Shown in pieces: positions 17,339-26,482 of a stretch of DNA of 64,000 bases. This stretch comes from Marinactinospora thermotolerans DSM 45154 (GTDB lineage Bacteria > Actinomycetota > Actinomycetes > Streptosporangiales > Streptosporangiaceae): NCBI RefSeq assembly GCF_900167435.1, contig NZ_FUWS01000001.1, positions 474,973-538,972 of the forward strand. Direction: 5' to 3'. Position 1 is the first letter of the stretch. Every line of letters starts with the position of its first letter. A model generated the notes under the pieces. That model made no database searches. It saw only the letters and a list, made by a program, of their open reading frames with translations, and had not been told where the DNA came from. The position numbers and the translations under genes were made by a program.

Positions 17339-17606
17339 GGCCCCACCGTATAGCCGCTGCTCACCGCGCTCTCCCCCGACAGGGGTCCACGGCACCGAAC
17401 GGGCACCCCGGTCCAGCGGGCACGGTACCCGCGGCCATCCCGCCGGTACCCGGGTCCAGGCTCGCCGGCCGCCGGACAACGCCCCGGGGCCGCGCGACGG
17501 CGCTCCCGGCACCGGGGACACTGCCGCCGGCGCGGGTGCCCTCCTAGCGTGGTCGGCACCGCCCCGGCACACCTCCGGGGAACCGTTTCCGACAGCAAGG
17601 AGTTCC

Positions 17607-17771
17607 ATGTCAGCGGCGCTCTTGGTCGCGTCGATGGTCGCGTTCGCGGGTGCGATCACCATCGGGGCGCTCCGTTTCCTCTCACCGCGCGAGGAGAGGG
17701 GTTACGTCCTTCCCGGTGTCCTCCTCCTCGCCTACGCCGTCCTCTTCGGCCTGTGGATCGTGGTCGCGTGA
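17607..17771 (+). CDS. 54-residue two-helix membrane protein
   Basis: A tiny protein with two predicted transmembrane helices (about 3-23 and 34-53) joined by the charged loop RFLSPREERGYVLPG. It has a good ribosome site (AAGGAGTTCC before ATG). Its TGA overlaps the GTG of the ABC ATPase gene, so it is the first gene of a coupled three-gene operon divergent from the two-component system. It could be an accessory subunit of the transporter; no family is recognised. Confidence 0.75.
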   Translation: MSAALLVASMVAFAGAITIGALRFLSPREERGYVLPGVLLLAYAVLFGLWIVVA

Positions 17772-18439
17772 GCCTGCTCGACATCCGCGACGTCTCCATG
17801 GCGCACGGCCGCACCCGGGTGCTCCGCAACATCGACCTGCGGATCGAACCGGGACACGTCTACGGACTGCTCGGCCCCAATGGCTCGGGGAAGACGACCC
17901 TGCTCAAGTCGATCCTCGGGGCCAACGACCACACCGGTGTCATCGAGCGCGCGCCGGGCCTGCGGGTCGGCCGCCTGATCGAGTACCCCGCGTTCTACGG
18001 CGGCCTGACCCTCCGGGAGAACCTGGAGCTGCACGCCCGCTACCTGCGGACCCCCTTGGGGGAGATCCCCGGCCTGCTGGCGGAGGTCGGTCTGGGCGAT
18101 CGGGCGGACCTGCGCTTCTCACGCACCTCCCTGGGGATGCGCCAACGGCTCGGCATCGCCCGGGCGCTCCTCGGCGAGCCCGGACTGGTGCTGCTGGACG
18201 AGCCGACGAACGGCCTCGACCCCATCGGCATCCGCGACATCAGGGAGCTGATCCGCGCCGTCCAGCGCGAGCGGGGGACGAGCATGATCGTCTCCAGCCA
18301 CAACCTGACCGAGATCGCCTCCCTCGCCGACCACCTGCTGTTCATGAAGGCCGGCCGGATCATCCGGCGCATGGCCGCCCGCGAGGTCCACGGCGATCTG
18401 GAGGACCTGTACGCGACGATCCTGGGGGACGGGGCATGA
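17768..18439 (+). CDS. ABC transporter ATPase (BcrA/lantibiotic-immunity type)
   Basis: A 223-residue ATPase with Walker A GPNGSGKTT (about 36-44), signature SLGMRQRLG, Walker B LVLLDEPTNGLD and the switch histidine in IVSSHNLTEIASLADHLL. It is shorter than general ABC ATPases, and resembles the BcrA/LanF group paired with multi-pass permeases. Translation starts at a GTG inside the stop of the small membrane-protein gene and ends in an ATGA overlap with the permease, so all three are made together. Export of a peptide or drug, or a bilayer-protective role, is likely; the substrate is unknown. Confidence 0.93.
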   Translation: MSLLDIRDVSMAHGRTRVLRNIDLRIEPGHVYGLLGPNGSGKTTLLKSILGANDHTGVIERAPGLRVGRLIEYPAFYGGLTLRENLELHARYLRTPLGEIPGLLAEVGLGDRADLRFSRTSLGMRQRLGIARALLGEPGLVLLDEPTNGLDPIGIRDIRELIRAVQRERGTSMIVSSHNLTEIASLADHLLFMKAGRIIRRMAAREVHGDLEDLYATILGDGA

Positions 18440-19167
18440 GGACGCTGATCGCCAACGAGCTTCGCAAGATCCGGCGGGAGCGGTTCGTCTGGGCCGTCCT
18501 CGTGCTGAACGTGGTCCCCTTCGCGATGGTGGTCGTCAACCACGTGGTGAACGGAGGGGATCCCACCCTGGAGGGGTTCTACTTCACCTTCCACAACCAG
18601 TACACGATGGTCCTGCCCCTGGTGGTGTGCGCGACCGTCGCGGCCTGCTTCCACACCGAGTTCCGGAACGGGACCTACTTCGAGTGGCTCACCTGCGGCC
18701 GGTCCAGGCCGGCGCTGTGGGCGGCGAAGCTGACCGTCGCCTGCTGCCTGGTGGTGGTGCTGGCCGCGGTCAACCACGTCGGTCTCGTGCTGTTCTTCCT
18801 GGCCGAGAACCCCGATGCGGGGCTCCTGCGGATGAGCGCCGCCTACTGGCTCCTCGTCGGCGTGTCGATCGCCTCCGTCGCGCTCTTGTGCGCCCTGCTG
18901 ACGCTGCTGACCCGCAACGTCGTCATCGTGAACGTCTTCGGGATCGGCCTGACCGTGGCCACGCTCGTGTTCATGGCCGCCGACTTCTCGTACCTGATCC
19001 CCACCTGCTTCGCCTACCGGCTCAGCGTGGGCATGATCGTCCCCGACGCGGCCTATCCGGATCTCGGGCTCGCGCTCGCGGTGGGCTGGTCGGTCACGGC
19101 GCTGTTCCTGCTGCTGCCGCTCCTGGCCAACCTCCTCGTCATCACCCGCCGCCGCTACCTGCGCTGA
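18436..19167 (+). CDS. ABC transporter permease (ABC-2 type)
   Basis: A 243-residue integral membrane protein with six hydrophobic segments, beginning with the characteristic N-terminus TLIANELRKIRRERF before the first helix (WAVLVLNVVPFAMVVVNHVV). The cytoplasmic loop EFRNGTYFEWLTCGRSRPALWAAK is the usual ABC-2 coupling region. It partners the ATPase upstream and is probably controlled by the divergent kinase/regulator pair. No obvious terminator follows. Confidence 0.9.
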   Translation: MRTLIANELRKIRRERFVWAVLVLNVVPFAMVVVNHVVNGGDPTLEGFYFTFHNQYTMVLPLVVCATVAACFHTEFRNGTYFEWLTCGRSRPALWAAKLTVACCLVVVLAAVNHVGLVLFFLAENPDAGLLRMSAAYWLLVGVSIASVALLCALLTLLTRNVVIVNVFGIGLTVATLVFMAADFSYLIPTCFAYRLSVGMIVPDAAYPDLGLALAVGWSVTALFLLLPLLANLLVITRRRYLR

Positions 19168-19217
19168 CCGGACGGCAGGCGCCTGGAGCCACAGGCAATG
19201 CCCATAGTGTCCGCATC

Positions 19218-19376
19218 ATGGATCCCACTCCGAGGTCCCCCAACGGTCACGTCCGGTTCCACACCGCTCACGGCCAACCCGTGGACCTGAGCGGGAAGCC
19301 GGGGTCGACGGCCGACACCTCCATCCCCCTCAACCCCGACGGCGCGTTCCCACGACCACAGGGCCGGCGGCAATGA
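19218..19376 (+). CDS. possible 52-residue protein
   Basis: A short frame (MDPTPRSPNGHVRFHTAHGQ ... FPRPQGRRQ) whose stop overlaps the next ATG as ATGA. That arrangement and the non-repetitive composition favour it being translated, but there is no good ribosome site and no known family. Confidence 0.3.
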   Translation: MDPTPRSPNGHVRFHTAHGQPVDLSGKPGSTADTSIPLNPDGAFPRPQGRRQ

Positions 19377-19778
19377 GATCGGGTATCGAAGGGCTGACCG
19401 TCATCCGGGTCTGTTTCGACGCCGTGTTCTGCCGGTTGATCGAGGACGGGCAGGGGCTGCGCGTGGAGACGCGGGCGCGTCTGGACTCCGCGGAGGGGAT
19501 CGTCTTCTTCCCCGGAGGAACCCGGTGCCGCCGCCGTGCGGCTGGTGGGTCTCTTCGGCAGGAGGATCGTCCAGGCCACGGCCGCCAAGGCCGGATCGTT
19601 GAGGCTGGTCTTCGACAACGGCGTCCGGCTCATGGTGCCGCCCGGCCCCGGATACGAGGCGTGGAGTCTCGTCGGTCCCCGGGGCGAACTGCTCGTGTGC
19701 TTTCCGGGTGGCGGGCTGGGAAGCTGGGGACGGCGTTGCGGGGAAGGAGGCGAGTCCGCTGCCGGGCCGGTCCCCTGA
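19373..19778 (+). pseudogene. DUF6188-like protein, frameshifted
   Basis: The first frame reads MRSGIEGLTVIRVCFDAVFC and RVETRARLDSAEGIVFF. One extra C in the CCCC at 19510-19513 then breaks it, and the match resumes in another frame as EEPGAAAVRLVGLFGRRIVQ, LRLVFDNGVRLMVPPGPGYE, AWSLVGPRGELLVC and FPGGGLGSWG. The rejoined product of about 134 residues has the ending typical of the DUF6188 family, small actinobacterial proteins of unknown function. The indel is at a homopolymer, so a sequencing error is as likely as a true pseudogene. Confidence 0.7.
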
Positions 19779-20301
19779 CCCGTTCCCCGGGGCCGGGAAG
19801 CCCGGGAAGGTCCGAGATCGACGACGTCGGAGGGGTCCACCGCCGCCTCGGCGCCTACGCAGGAGCGGAACCCCGGTACGGCAGCGTCGGAGGCGAGCCA
19901 CGGCTTCGTCCGCGACGGCCCGTCGCGGGGCACCGACAGGCCATCGCCGACATCACCAACAGCGGAGCCTCAAAGTCCCGTCTCCGCCAGGTCTACCGGT
20001 ACGGCGTGGGCGGACCGGCCGAGGAGTCCGGCCCTCCACGCCGGCACAGCGCCTTCCCGTGGCTAGGCGACCGCCTCACGGCGGAACTCCTCCAGCGACC
20101 ACGAGACGGCGGACGGGGTCACCACTTCACGTGCGGACCCCGCCGGCACCGCCCCTCGCGGGGCCGCCGTCCGCGCGATGGCGCGGTGTCAGCCCCCGCT
20201 TTCAAGCCGCGACCGCCGGTGACGGGGGCTCCCCGTCCCATGCGCCCACGCCGAACAGGTCCCCGGCCCGCTCCTGCGGTGGACCGGCCCCGCCGCCCCG
20301 G
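19779..20301. other. intergenic, no gene seen
   Basis: About 520 bases between the broken DUF6188 gene and the end of tctA. Contains short frames with mixed composition around 19940-20100 (for example KSRLRQVYRYGVGG) that could be a decayed remnant, but nothing I can identify. Confidence 0.4.
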
Positions 20302-21831
20302 TCACCCCGATCCCACCTCCGCCTTGCGCGACGGTGACCGCTCGGCGCGCTCCCGGATCCTCTTGACCGCGAACGCCGCGGCGACAACGGCCAGGATGGC
20401 GTAGATGCCGACCGCGATACCGCTGTCGACGAGGACCGTGAGGTCCCCCTGGCCGGCGGCCATCGCGCGGCGAAGCTCGCCTTCGGCGAGCGGCCCCAGG
20501 ATGACGCCGATCAGCACCGGCGCGACGGGGACGTCGTAGCGGCGCATGAACAGTCCCAGGGCTCCGACCGCGTAGAGCAGCCCCACGTCGAAGATCGACC
20601 CCTTGGTCGAGTAGACGCCGACCGTGGCGAAGACCAGGAGGCCGGCGTAGAGGTGCCTGCGGGGCAGGCGCAGCAGGCGCGCCCACAGCGGCGCGAAGGG
20701 AAGGTTGATCAGCAGCAGCAGGACGGTGCCCAGGAACATGCTCGCCAGCAGCGCCCAGACGAGGTCGCCCTCGTTCTCGAACAACAGGGGACCGGGCTGC
20801 ATCCCGTACTGCTGGAACGCCGCGAGCATGACGGCCGCGGTGGCCGACGTGGGCAGGCCGAGTCCCAGGAGCGGGATCATCGCGGTCGCCGTCGTGGCGT
20901 TGTTCGCCGCCTCGGGGCCGGCGACCCCCTCGATCGCGCCGCGGCCGAACTCGCTGTTGCCGCGTCGGCGGGCCAGCGCCTTCTCGACGCCGTAGGACAG
21001 GAAGGTGGGGATCTCGGCCCCGCCGGCCGGGATGACGCCGAACGGAAGTCCCAGGGCGGTGCCGCGCATCCACGGCAGCCAGGACCGGCGCAGGTCGCCG
21101 CGGCTGAGCCAGGGCGTCCCGGTGGCGATCGCCTGGACGGGGGCGCCACCGTCGGGACGGAACCCCTGGTACAGCACCTCGCCGACCGCCAACAGGCCGA
21201 CGGTCACCACGACGATGCCGATGCCGTCGAGGAGGTGGGAGACCCCCAGGGTCATGCGCACCGCGCCGCTCTGGTCGTCGATGCCGACGACGCTGATGGC
21301 GATGCCGATGCCCAGGGCCACGATCCCGCGCAGAGGGGAGGCGGTGACCACGGCCGCCGTCGAGACGAAGGCGAGCATCGCCAGCGCGAAGTACTCCGCG
21401 GGGCCGAAGCCGAGCGCGAAGGCCACCATGCGCTGGGCGAAGAAGGCGACGACGGTGGTGGCGACGATCCCGCCGACGAACGAGCCGACCACGGCGGCGG
21501 CCAGGGCCTGCGAGGCGCGTCCGCTGCGCGCCATGGCGTGCCCCTCGAAGGCGGTGACGATCGACGAGCTCTGCCCCGGCGTGTTGAGCAGGATCGACGT
21601 CGTGGCACCGCCGAACTGTCCGCCGTAGTAGATGCCGGCGAACATGATGAAGGCCGCGGTGGGCTCCAGCAGGAAGGTGAGCGGCAGCAGCAGGGCGACC
21701 GCCATGGAGGAGCCGAGCCCGGGCAGGACGCCCACGGCCGTGCCGAGCACGACACCGGCCAGGCACCACATGAGGTTGGCGGGGGTGAGGGCGTCGGCGA
21801 ACCCCGACAGCAGCAGGGAGAGCGAGTCCAT
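20302..21831 (-). CDS. tctA: tripartite tricarboxylate transporter large membrane subunit TctA
   Basis: A 509-residue, about 12-helix permease of the TTT family. Hallmarks include [40 protein letters not shown], the [15 protein letters not shown] loop and [20 protein letters not shown]. It forms the translocation channel with TctB and takes substrate from the periplasmic-type binding protein TctC. The gene starts three bases after the tctB stop and is last in the tctC-tctB-tctA order. Together with the divergent aconitase the likely substrate is a tricarboxylate such as citrate, aconitate or tricarballylate; this is inferred from context. Confidence 0.95.
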   Translation of the reverse strand: MDSLSLLLSGFADALTPANLMWCLAGVVLGTAVGVLPGLGSSMAVALLLPLTFLLEPTAAFIMFAGIYYGGQFGGATTSILLNTPGQSSSIVTAFEGHAMARSGRASQALAAAVVGSFVGGIVATTVVAFFAQRMVAFALGFGPAEYFALAMLAFVSTAAVVTASPLRGIVALGIGIAISVVGIDDQSGAVRMTLGVSHLLDGIGIVVVTVGLLAVGEVLYQGFRPDGGAPVQAIATGTPWLSRGDLRRSWLPWMRGTALGLPFGVIPAGGAEIPTFLSYGVEKALARRRGNSEFGRGAIEGVAGPEAANNATTATAMIPLLGLGLPTSATAAVMLAAFQQYGMQPGPLLFENEGDLVWALLASMFLGTVLLLLINLPFAPLWARLLRLPRRHLYAGLLVFATVGVYSTKGSIFDVGLLYAVGALGLFMRRYDVPVAPVLIGVILGPLAEGELRRAMAAGQGDLTVLVDSGIAVGIYAILAVVAAAFAVKRIRERAERSPSRKAEVGSG

Positions 21832-21834
21832 GGG

Positions 21835-22413
21835 CTAGAGGACCTTTCCGAGAAGTCCCGCGGGCAGTGCGACCTCCAGCAGGCCGGAGAAGACGAGCTG
21901 CACCACCCCGGCCAGGGCCGCGGCGACGCACAGGTCGAACAGGGGGCGCCGCCGGTCGAGGGCGTAGCTGATCCCCCAGAACAGCAGCGTTCCCGACAGG
22001 AGCCAGCCCAAGGGCTGCAGCAAGGCGAGGTGCGCCAGGAGGGTCGCGGCCATCGTCGTCAGGGTGCGCCAGTCGCCGCGCGGCGAGGGGGTTTCGGCGG
22101 TGTCTCGCCCGCCGCCCGCCCCTCCTCGGCCAATCCGCGCCGATCCCCGTCGCAGGGCCCATGTGGCCGAGACCAGCGCGGTGAGCATCAGCAGCGCGCC
22201 GACGGTCAGGGGGAAGAACTGCGGGCCGAGGAACCCCGACGCCTTGGGGACCCGCATCAGCGCGCCACCCGAGAGGAGGAGCAGGGCGACGACGGCCGTC
22301 ACAGCGGGGACGGCCAGCGCGGAGCGGATCCGGCGTGGGCCGGGCCCGGTGGGGTCCGACGGCGCCCGTTCTCCCGGGGCCTGTTCCCTTCGCAGAGGTT
22401 CCGCCGTGGTCAT
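21835..22413 (-). CDS. tctB: tripartite tricarboxylate transporter small membrane subunit TctB
   Basis: A 192-residue membrane protein with four predicted helices (for example AVPAVTAVVALLLLSGGALM and LLFWGISYALDRRR between helices). TctB proteins are poorly conserved and recognised mainly by topology and position between tctC and tctA, both satisfied here. The segment ASGFLGPQFFPLTVGALLML is typical of the family. The start ATG overlaps the tctC stop (ATGA); longer in-frame starts lie inside tctC and are rejected. Confidence 0.9.
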   Translation of the reverse strand: MTTAEPLRREQAPGERAPSDPTGPGPRRIRSALAVPAVTAVVALLLLSGGALMRVPKASGFLGPQFFPLTVGALLMLTALVSATWALRRGSARIGRGGAGGGRDTAETPSPRGDWRTLTTMAATLLAHLALLQPLGWLLSGTLLFWGISYALDRRRPLFDLCVAAALAGVVQLVFSGLLEVALPAGLLGKVL

Positions 22414-23405
22414 GACAGCCCCAATCCCTTGATGATCCCGGCGAGCCGCCGGTCCTCCTCGGCGAGAAAGTCCGCGAACTCCGCGCCGGTCGAGAAGGTG
22501 TCCTTCCAGCCGAACCGCCGCAGGCTGTGACCCCACTCCGGGGTCTCCACGAGGTCGCGCACCAGGTCTTCGAGTGTTCGCCGCTGCCCGTCGGTGAGGC
22601 CGGGGGCCGCGGCGAGACCGCGCCAGTTGGCCAGGTCGAGATCCAGACCCGACTCCCGGATGGTGGGAACGTCGACGCCGGGCAGGCGGTGCGCCGAGGA
22701 GACGGCCAGCGCGCGGACCTCGCCGACCTCGATCTGGGCCGCGAATCCGTTGAGGCTGGAGACGGCGACGTCGGCGGTGTGGGAGAGCAGCGCGGTCAGC
22801 ACCTCCCCGTCGCCGGAGTAGACGATGTAGTTCAGGTCCGCGGGATCGGCGCCCAGGCGTTGGAGCGCCAGCGCGGCCGTCAGGTGGTCGGCGGTCCCCA
22901 CGGCGCCCCCGGCGACGGTGATCCGGCGGGGGTCGGACCGCCAGCGGTCGGCGAGCTGGTCGAACGAGCGGACCGGGGAGTCGGCGCGCACGGCCACGAC
23001 GACGTAGTCCTCGGCCAGCTTCGCCAGGGGCGTGATGTCGGCCAGGGTGGTCGGGGAGCCGGTGATCCGGATTCCCCCCAGGATCGACGTGCCCATGATC
23101 ATCAGCACGTCGGAGCGTCCGTGCTGGCGGGACATGTGGGACAACCCGACCGTCCCCCCGCCACCGGGCAGGTTGACGACTTCGACCGTGCGCACCAGGC
23201 CGTTCTCCCCCAGCGCGTGCTGGGCCTGGCGGGCCACGCTGTCGAAGCCGCCGCCGGCGGCCGCGGGAACGACCATTTCGATGCGGGAGCCGGCGTGCTC
23301 CCGTGTCGTCTCGCTGTTGCGGACCTCCAGTACGCCGCCGCCGAGCGCGGCCACGCCGGCCACCCCGGCGAGCATCTCGCGGCGGTTCAGGGTCGACCTC
23401 TTCAT
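22410..23405 (-). CDS. tctC: tripartite tricarboxylate transporter substrate-binding protein TctC
   Basis: A 331-residue extracytoplasmic solute receptor. The N-terminus (MKRSTLNRREMLAGVAGVAA) has a twin-arginine followed by a hydrophobic stretch, so export by Tat is possible; there is no lipobox cysteine, unlike many actinobacterial receptors. The mature part shows MVVPAAAGGGFDSVARQAQH, VVNLPGGGGTVGLSHM and GLAAAPGLTDGQRRTLEDL, diagnostic for the Bug/TctC family. It delivers a carboxylate to TctAB. The gene is divergent from the aconitase, with a 324-base promoter region that holds two matched inverted repeats. Confidence 0.93.
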   Translation of the reverse strand: MKRSTLNRREMLAGVAGVAALGGGVLEVRNSETTREHAGSRIEMVVPAAAGGGFDSVARQAQHALGENGLVRTVEVVNLPGGGGTVGLSHMSRQHGRSDVLMIMGTSILGGIRITGSPTTLADITPLAKLAEDYVVVAVRADSPVRSFDQLADRWRSDPRRITVAGGAVGTADHLTAALALQRLGADPADLNYIVYSGDGEVLTALLSHTADVAVSSLNGFAAQIEVGEVRALAVSSAHRLPGVDVPTIRESGLDLDLANWRGLAAAPGLTDGQRRTLEDLVRDLVETPEWGHSLRRFGWKDTFSTGAEFADFLAEEDRRLAGIIKGLGLS

Positions 23406-23509
23406 CGCTCTCCCGGTTGTCGTGCGAGCAGGTGTCGCTGGGTTCTCGGGCTCCGCTCCGGGGGCGTGTACTCGTGACCCACGGCTCGCTGCACTGTGAC
23501 GGGAGCCAT

Positions 23510-23537
23510 ATTGTACGAATCCGCTCTTAAGTGCAAT
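23510..23537. promoter_or_regulatory. operator-like inverted repeat, tctC side
   Basis: ATTGTAC, 14 bases, GTGCAAT: an imperfect palindrome with one mismatched pair, 105 bases upstream of tctC. It shares arm sequence and exact spacing with a second element 160 bp away on the aconitase side. Likely site for the GntR regulator encoded after the aconitase; binding is inference. Confidence 0.6.
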
Positions 23538-23669
23538 CTTCGGGCGGCGTACGAGGTCGGTCAACAACCCGGACGACCCCGCAGCCACCCGAGCATCCAG
23601 GACGAAAAGCGCCGAGCAGGCGAGAAGCCGATCGCCTCCGAGACAGATCCAGCGGGAGGCGTAGCATGG

Positions 23670-23697
23670 ATTGTACTTAGTAGCGTTTTAGAACAAT
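23670..23697. promoter_or_regulatory. operator-like inverted repeat, aconitase side
   Basis: ATTGTAC, 14 bases, GAACAAT, ending 33 bases before the aconitase ATG. One more base pair extends the arms (GATTGTAC / GAACAATC). It has the same 28-bp geometry as the element near tctC, so the two promoters are probably co-regulated. Confidence 0.6.
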
Positions 23698-23729
23698 CGA
23701 TGTCGGCGTGAAGGAGAAGCGAGGCAACG

Positions 23730-26438
23730 ATGATCGAGACCGAGGAAGCGCGACCAAGGACGTCAACGCTGGACATCGCCGGACGCGACTACCGCTACGT
23801 CCCGCTTGAGGGGGTGATGACGCGGCGGGAGCTACAGACGGTCCCCTACGCGATCCGGATCCTGCTGGAAAACGTCGCCCGCACGGCCCCCGGGGAACTG
23901 CCCGCGGTCCTGGACCGCGTCCACACGGGCGCGGGCACCTGCGAGGTGCCGTTCCACCCCAACCGGATCATGCTGCACGACACGACCTGCCTGCCGACGC
24001 TGGCCGACTTCGCCGCCCTGCGCGACATGGTCGCCGAGCTGGGGGGCGACCCCGCCGCCGTCAACCCGGTGATCGACGCCGACCTCACCGTGGACCATTC
24101 GGTGATCGCCGAGGCACACGGCTCGCCCGCGGCCCTGGAACACAACCTCCGCGTCGACTTCCACCGCAACGGCGAACGCTACCGGTTCATCAAATGGGCC
24201 GAGCAGAGCCTGCGGGGCTTTCGGGTCGTCCCCCCGGGCAAGGGGATCATCCACCAGGTCAACATGGAGACGCTGGCCCGCGTGGTCTGGCAGGACCGCG
24301 GCGGCCACCCCCCGCTGCTGCACCCCGACACGCTCGTCGCCACCGACAGCCACACCCCGATGATCAACGCCATCGGGGTCCTCGGCTGGGGGGTCGGCGG
24401 CCTCCAGGCGCAGGCCGCCCTCCTGGGCGAACCGGTCCTGTTCGGCTTCCCCGAGGTCGTGGGCGTCCACATCTCCGGCCGGCTGCGCGAAGGGGTCACC
24501 GCGACCGACCTGGCGCTGACCCTGACCGAGATCCTGCGGACCCACGGCGTCGTGGAATCGTTCGTCGAGTTCTTCGGCCCGGGGATCGCGAACCTGTCGC
24601 TGGCCGACCGCGCGGCCGTCGCGAACATGGCCCCCGAGTACGGCGCCACCTGCACCTTCTTCCCCTACGACGAGGAGGTGCGCTCCTATCTGCGCCTGAC
24701 CGGGCGGAGCCGGGAACACCGCGTGGTGGTCGACGCCTACCTCGACGCCCAGGGCCTCAAGCGCACCCCGCACAGCCCGGTCCCCGACTACGACCGGACC
24801 GTCGAACTCGACCTCGCCTCGGTGGAGCCGTGCCTGGCCGGGCCGCGCCGGCCCGATCAGCGCCTGCGCCTGTCCCAGGTCCCCGACTCCTTCCGCGCCG
24901 AGGTCCCGCCGACCGGACGCCCTCGCGAGACCGACCCGGTCTTCGGGGAGGCGGTCCCCGAGGGGGCCGTCGCCATCGCCGCCATCACCAGTTGCACCAA
25001 CACCGCCAACCCGGCCCTGATGGTCCAGGCGGGACTGCTCGCCCGGGCCGCCCGGGAACGCGGGCTGAGGGCCAAGCCCTGGGTGAAGGCGTCGCTCTCG
25101 CCCGGTTCACGGGTCGTCACCCGCTACCTGGAGGCCGCCGGCCTGCTGGAGCCGCTGGCGCAGACCGGTTTCCACACCGTCGGCTTCGGCTGCATGACCT
25201 GCATCGGCAACTCCGGTCCGCTCCAGCCCCGCCTGGCCGAACTCGTCGAGGCCGGAGCCGAGGCCGTCGCGGTGCTGTCGGGCAACCGGAACTTCCCCGG
25301 CCGGGTCAACCCGAGCCTCTCCCTGGCCTACCTCGCCTCGCCTCCCCTGGTCGTGGCCTACGCGCTGGCGGGGACGATCCTGCACGACCTCGCCGGCCAA
25401 CCGCTCGGCCACGACCGCGAGGGCCGCCCGGTCTTCCTGCGTGACCTGTGGCCCGCCGACAGCGAGGTCGCCGCCCTCGTCACCGCGGCGGTGACACCGG
25501 AGATGTTCCAGGAGAACAACACCACCATCCGCGAGGGCGGCACGCACTGGGACGAGCTCACCTCGGAGGGATCGACGCTCTTCCCGTGGGATCCGGAGTC
25601 CACCTACATCAGGCGCCCGCCCTACCTCAGCGCGGTCGAGCCGCACCCGCCGCGGAGCCTGCGCGTCGACGACGCCCGCGTGCTGCTGTGGTTGGGCGAC
25701 GACATCACCACCGACCACATCTCCCCGGCCGGCGCCATCCCCCCCGACAGCCCGGCGGGCCGCCACCTTCAGGCCGCCGGAACCCCGCCCCACCACCTCA
25801 ACCAGTACTCCACCCGGCGCAGCAACCACGAGGTGATGCTGCGCGGCGCCTTCACCAACCCTGCGGTGGCCAACCTCCTGCTGCCACCGGAGTCCCGGGG
25901 AGGCGGCGGACGCGCCTACACCGCCGACCGCTCCCGGGTGGAGCCGGTCCACACCGCCGCCCGCACCTACCGCCAAGCCGGACTGGACCTCGTGGTGGTC
26001 GCCGGCCGCAACTACGGTGCGGGTTCCAGCCGCGACTGGGCGGCCAAGGCCCAGGCCCTGCTGGGCGTCCGCGCCGTGATCGCCGAGAGCTTCGAGCGCA
26101 TCCACCGCGCCAACCTCATCGGCATGGGGGTGTTCCCCCTGGAGTTCCCACCCGGCCGCGGCGCCGCCGAACTGGACCTGCGGGGAGACGAGTCCCTGTC
26201 GATCGACGGGCTGGACGGCGTGGTTGCGGGCCACAACACGGTCGTGCTGCGCGTCCGGCGCCGCGGCGCCACGGTGGCGGAGATGCCGCTGCGCCTACGC
26301 CTCGACTCCCGCCACGAGGTCGCCTACCTGCGGCACGGCGGGACCATGCCCTATGTGGTGCGCCGCTTCCTGCCCGGGACGTCCCCCGCTCCCGATCGGC
26401 GCCTGCCGGCAGGGGAGGCGAGCGCCGCCCGGCCGTGA
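23730..26438 (+). CDS. acnA: aconitate hydratase (AcnA family)
   Basis: A 902-residue monomeric [4Fe-4S] aconitase interconverting citrate, cis-aconitate and isocitrate. The cluster ligands are Cys422 in TSCTNTANP and Cys488/Cys491 in GCMTCIGNSG, with the same 66- and 3-residue spacing as Escherichia coli AcnA. The swivel domain has GRNYGAGSSRDWAAKAQALL. Some normally invariant spots differ (QYSTRRSNHEVMLRGAF where housekeeping AcnA has SRRGNHEVM), suggesting a specialised second copy rather than the main TCA enzyme. GGAGAAGCGAGGCAACG precedes the ATG. Divergent from tctCBA, it probably processes the imported tricarboxylate; a role as AcnD-like 2-methylcitrate dehydratase cannot be excluded. 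Confidence 0.92.
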   Translation: MIETEEARPRTSTLDIAGRDYRYVPLEGVMTRRELQTVPYAIRILLENVARTAPGELPAVLDRVHTGAGTCEVPFHPNRIMLHDTTCLPTLADFAALRDMVAELGGDPAAVNPVIDADLTVDHSVIAEAHGSPAALEHNLRVDFHRNGERYRFIKWAEQSLRGFRVVPPGKGIIHQVNMETLARVVWQDRGGHPPLLHPDTLVATDSHTPMINAIGVLGWGVGGLQAQAALLGEPVLFGFPEVVGVHISGRLREGVTATDLALTLTEILRTHGVVESFVEFFGPGIANLSLADRAAVANMAPEYGATCTFFPYDEEVRSYLRLTGRSREHRVVVDAYLDAQGLKRTPHSPVPDYDRTVELDLASVEPCLAGPRRPDQRLRLSQVPDSFRAEVPPTGRPRETDPVFGEAVPEGAVAIAAITSCTNTANPALMVQAGLLARAARERGLRAKPWVKASLSPGSRVVTRYLEAAGLLEPLAQTGFHTVGFGCMTCIGNSGPLQPRLAELVEAGAEAVAVLSGNRNFPGRVNPSLSLAYLASPPLVVAYALAGTILHDLAGQPLGHDREGRPVFLRDLWPADSEVAALVTAAVTPEMFQENNTTIREGGTHWDELTSEGSTLFPWDPESTYIRRPPYLSAVEPHPPRSLRVDDARVLLWLGDDITTDHISPAGAIPPDSPAGRHLQAAGTPPHHLNQYSTRRSNHEVMLRGAFTNPAVANLLLPPESRGGGGRAYTADRSRVEPVHTAARTYRQAGLDLVVVAGRNYGAGSSRDWAAKAQALLGVRAVIAESFERIHRANLIGMGVFPLEFPPGRGAAELDLRGDESLSIDGLDGVVAGHNTVVLRVRRRGATVAEMPLRLRLDSRHEVAYLRHGGTMPYVVRRFLPGTSPAPDRRLPAGEASAARP

Positions 26439-26482
26439 TCCCCGCGCGCCGCCTCCCCGTGGGACCCCGGCCCCCGTCGCGG

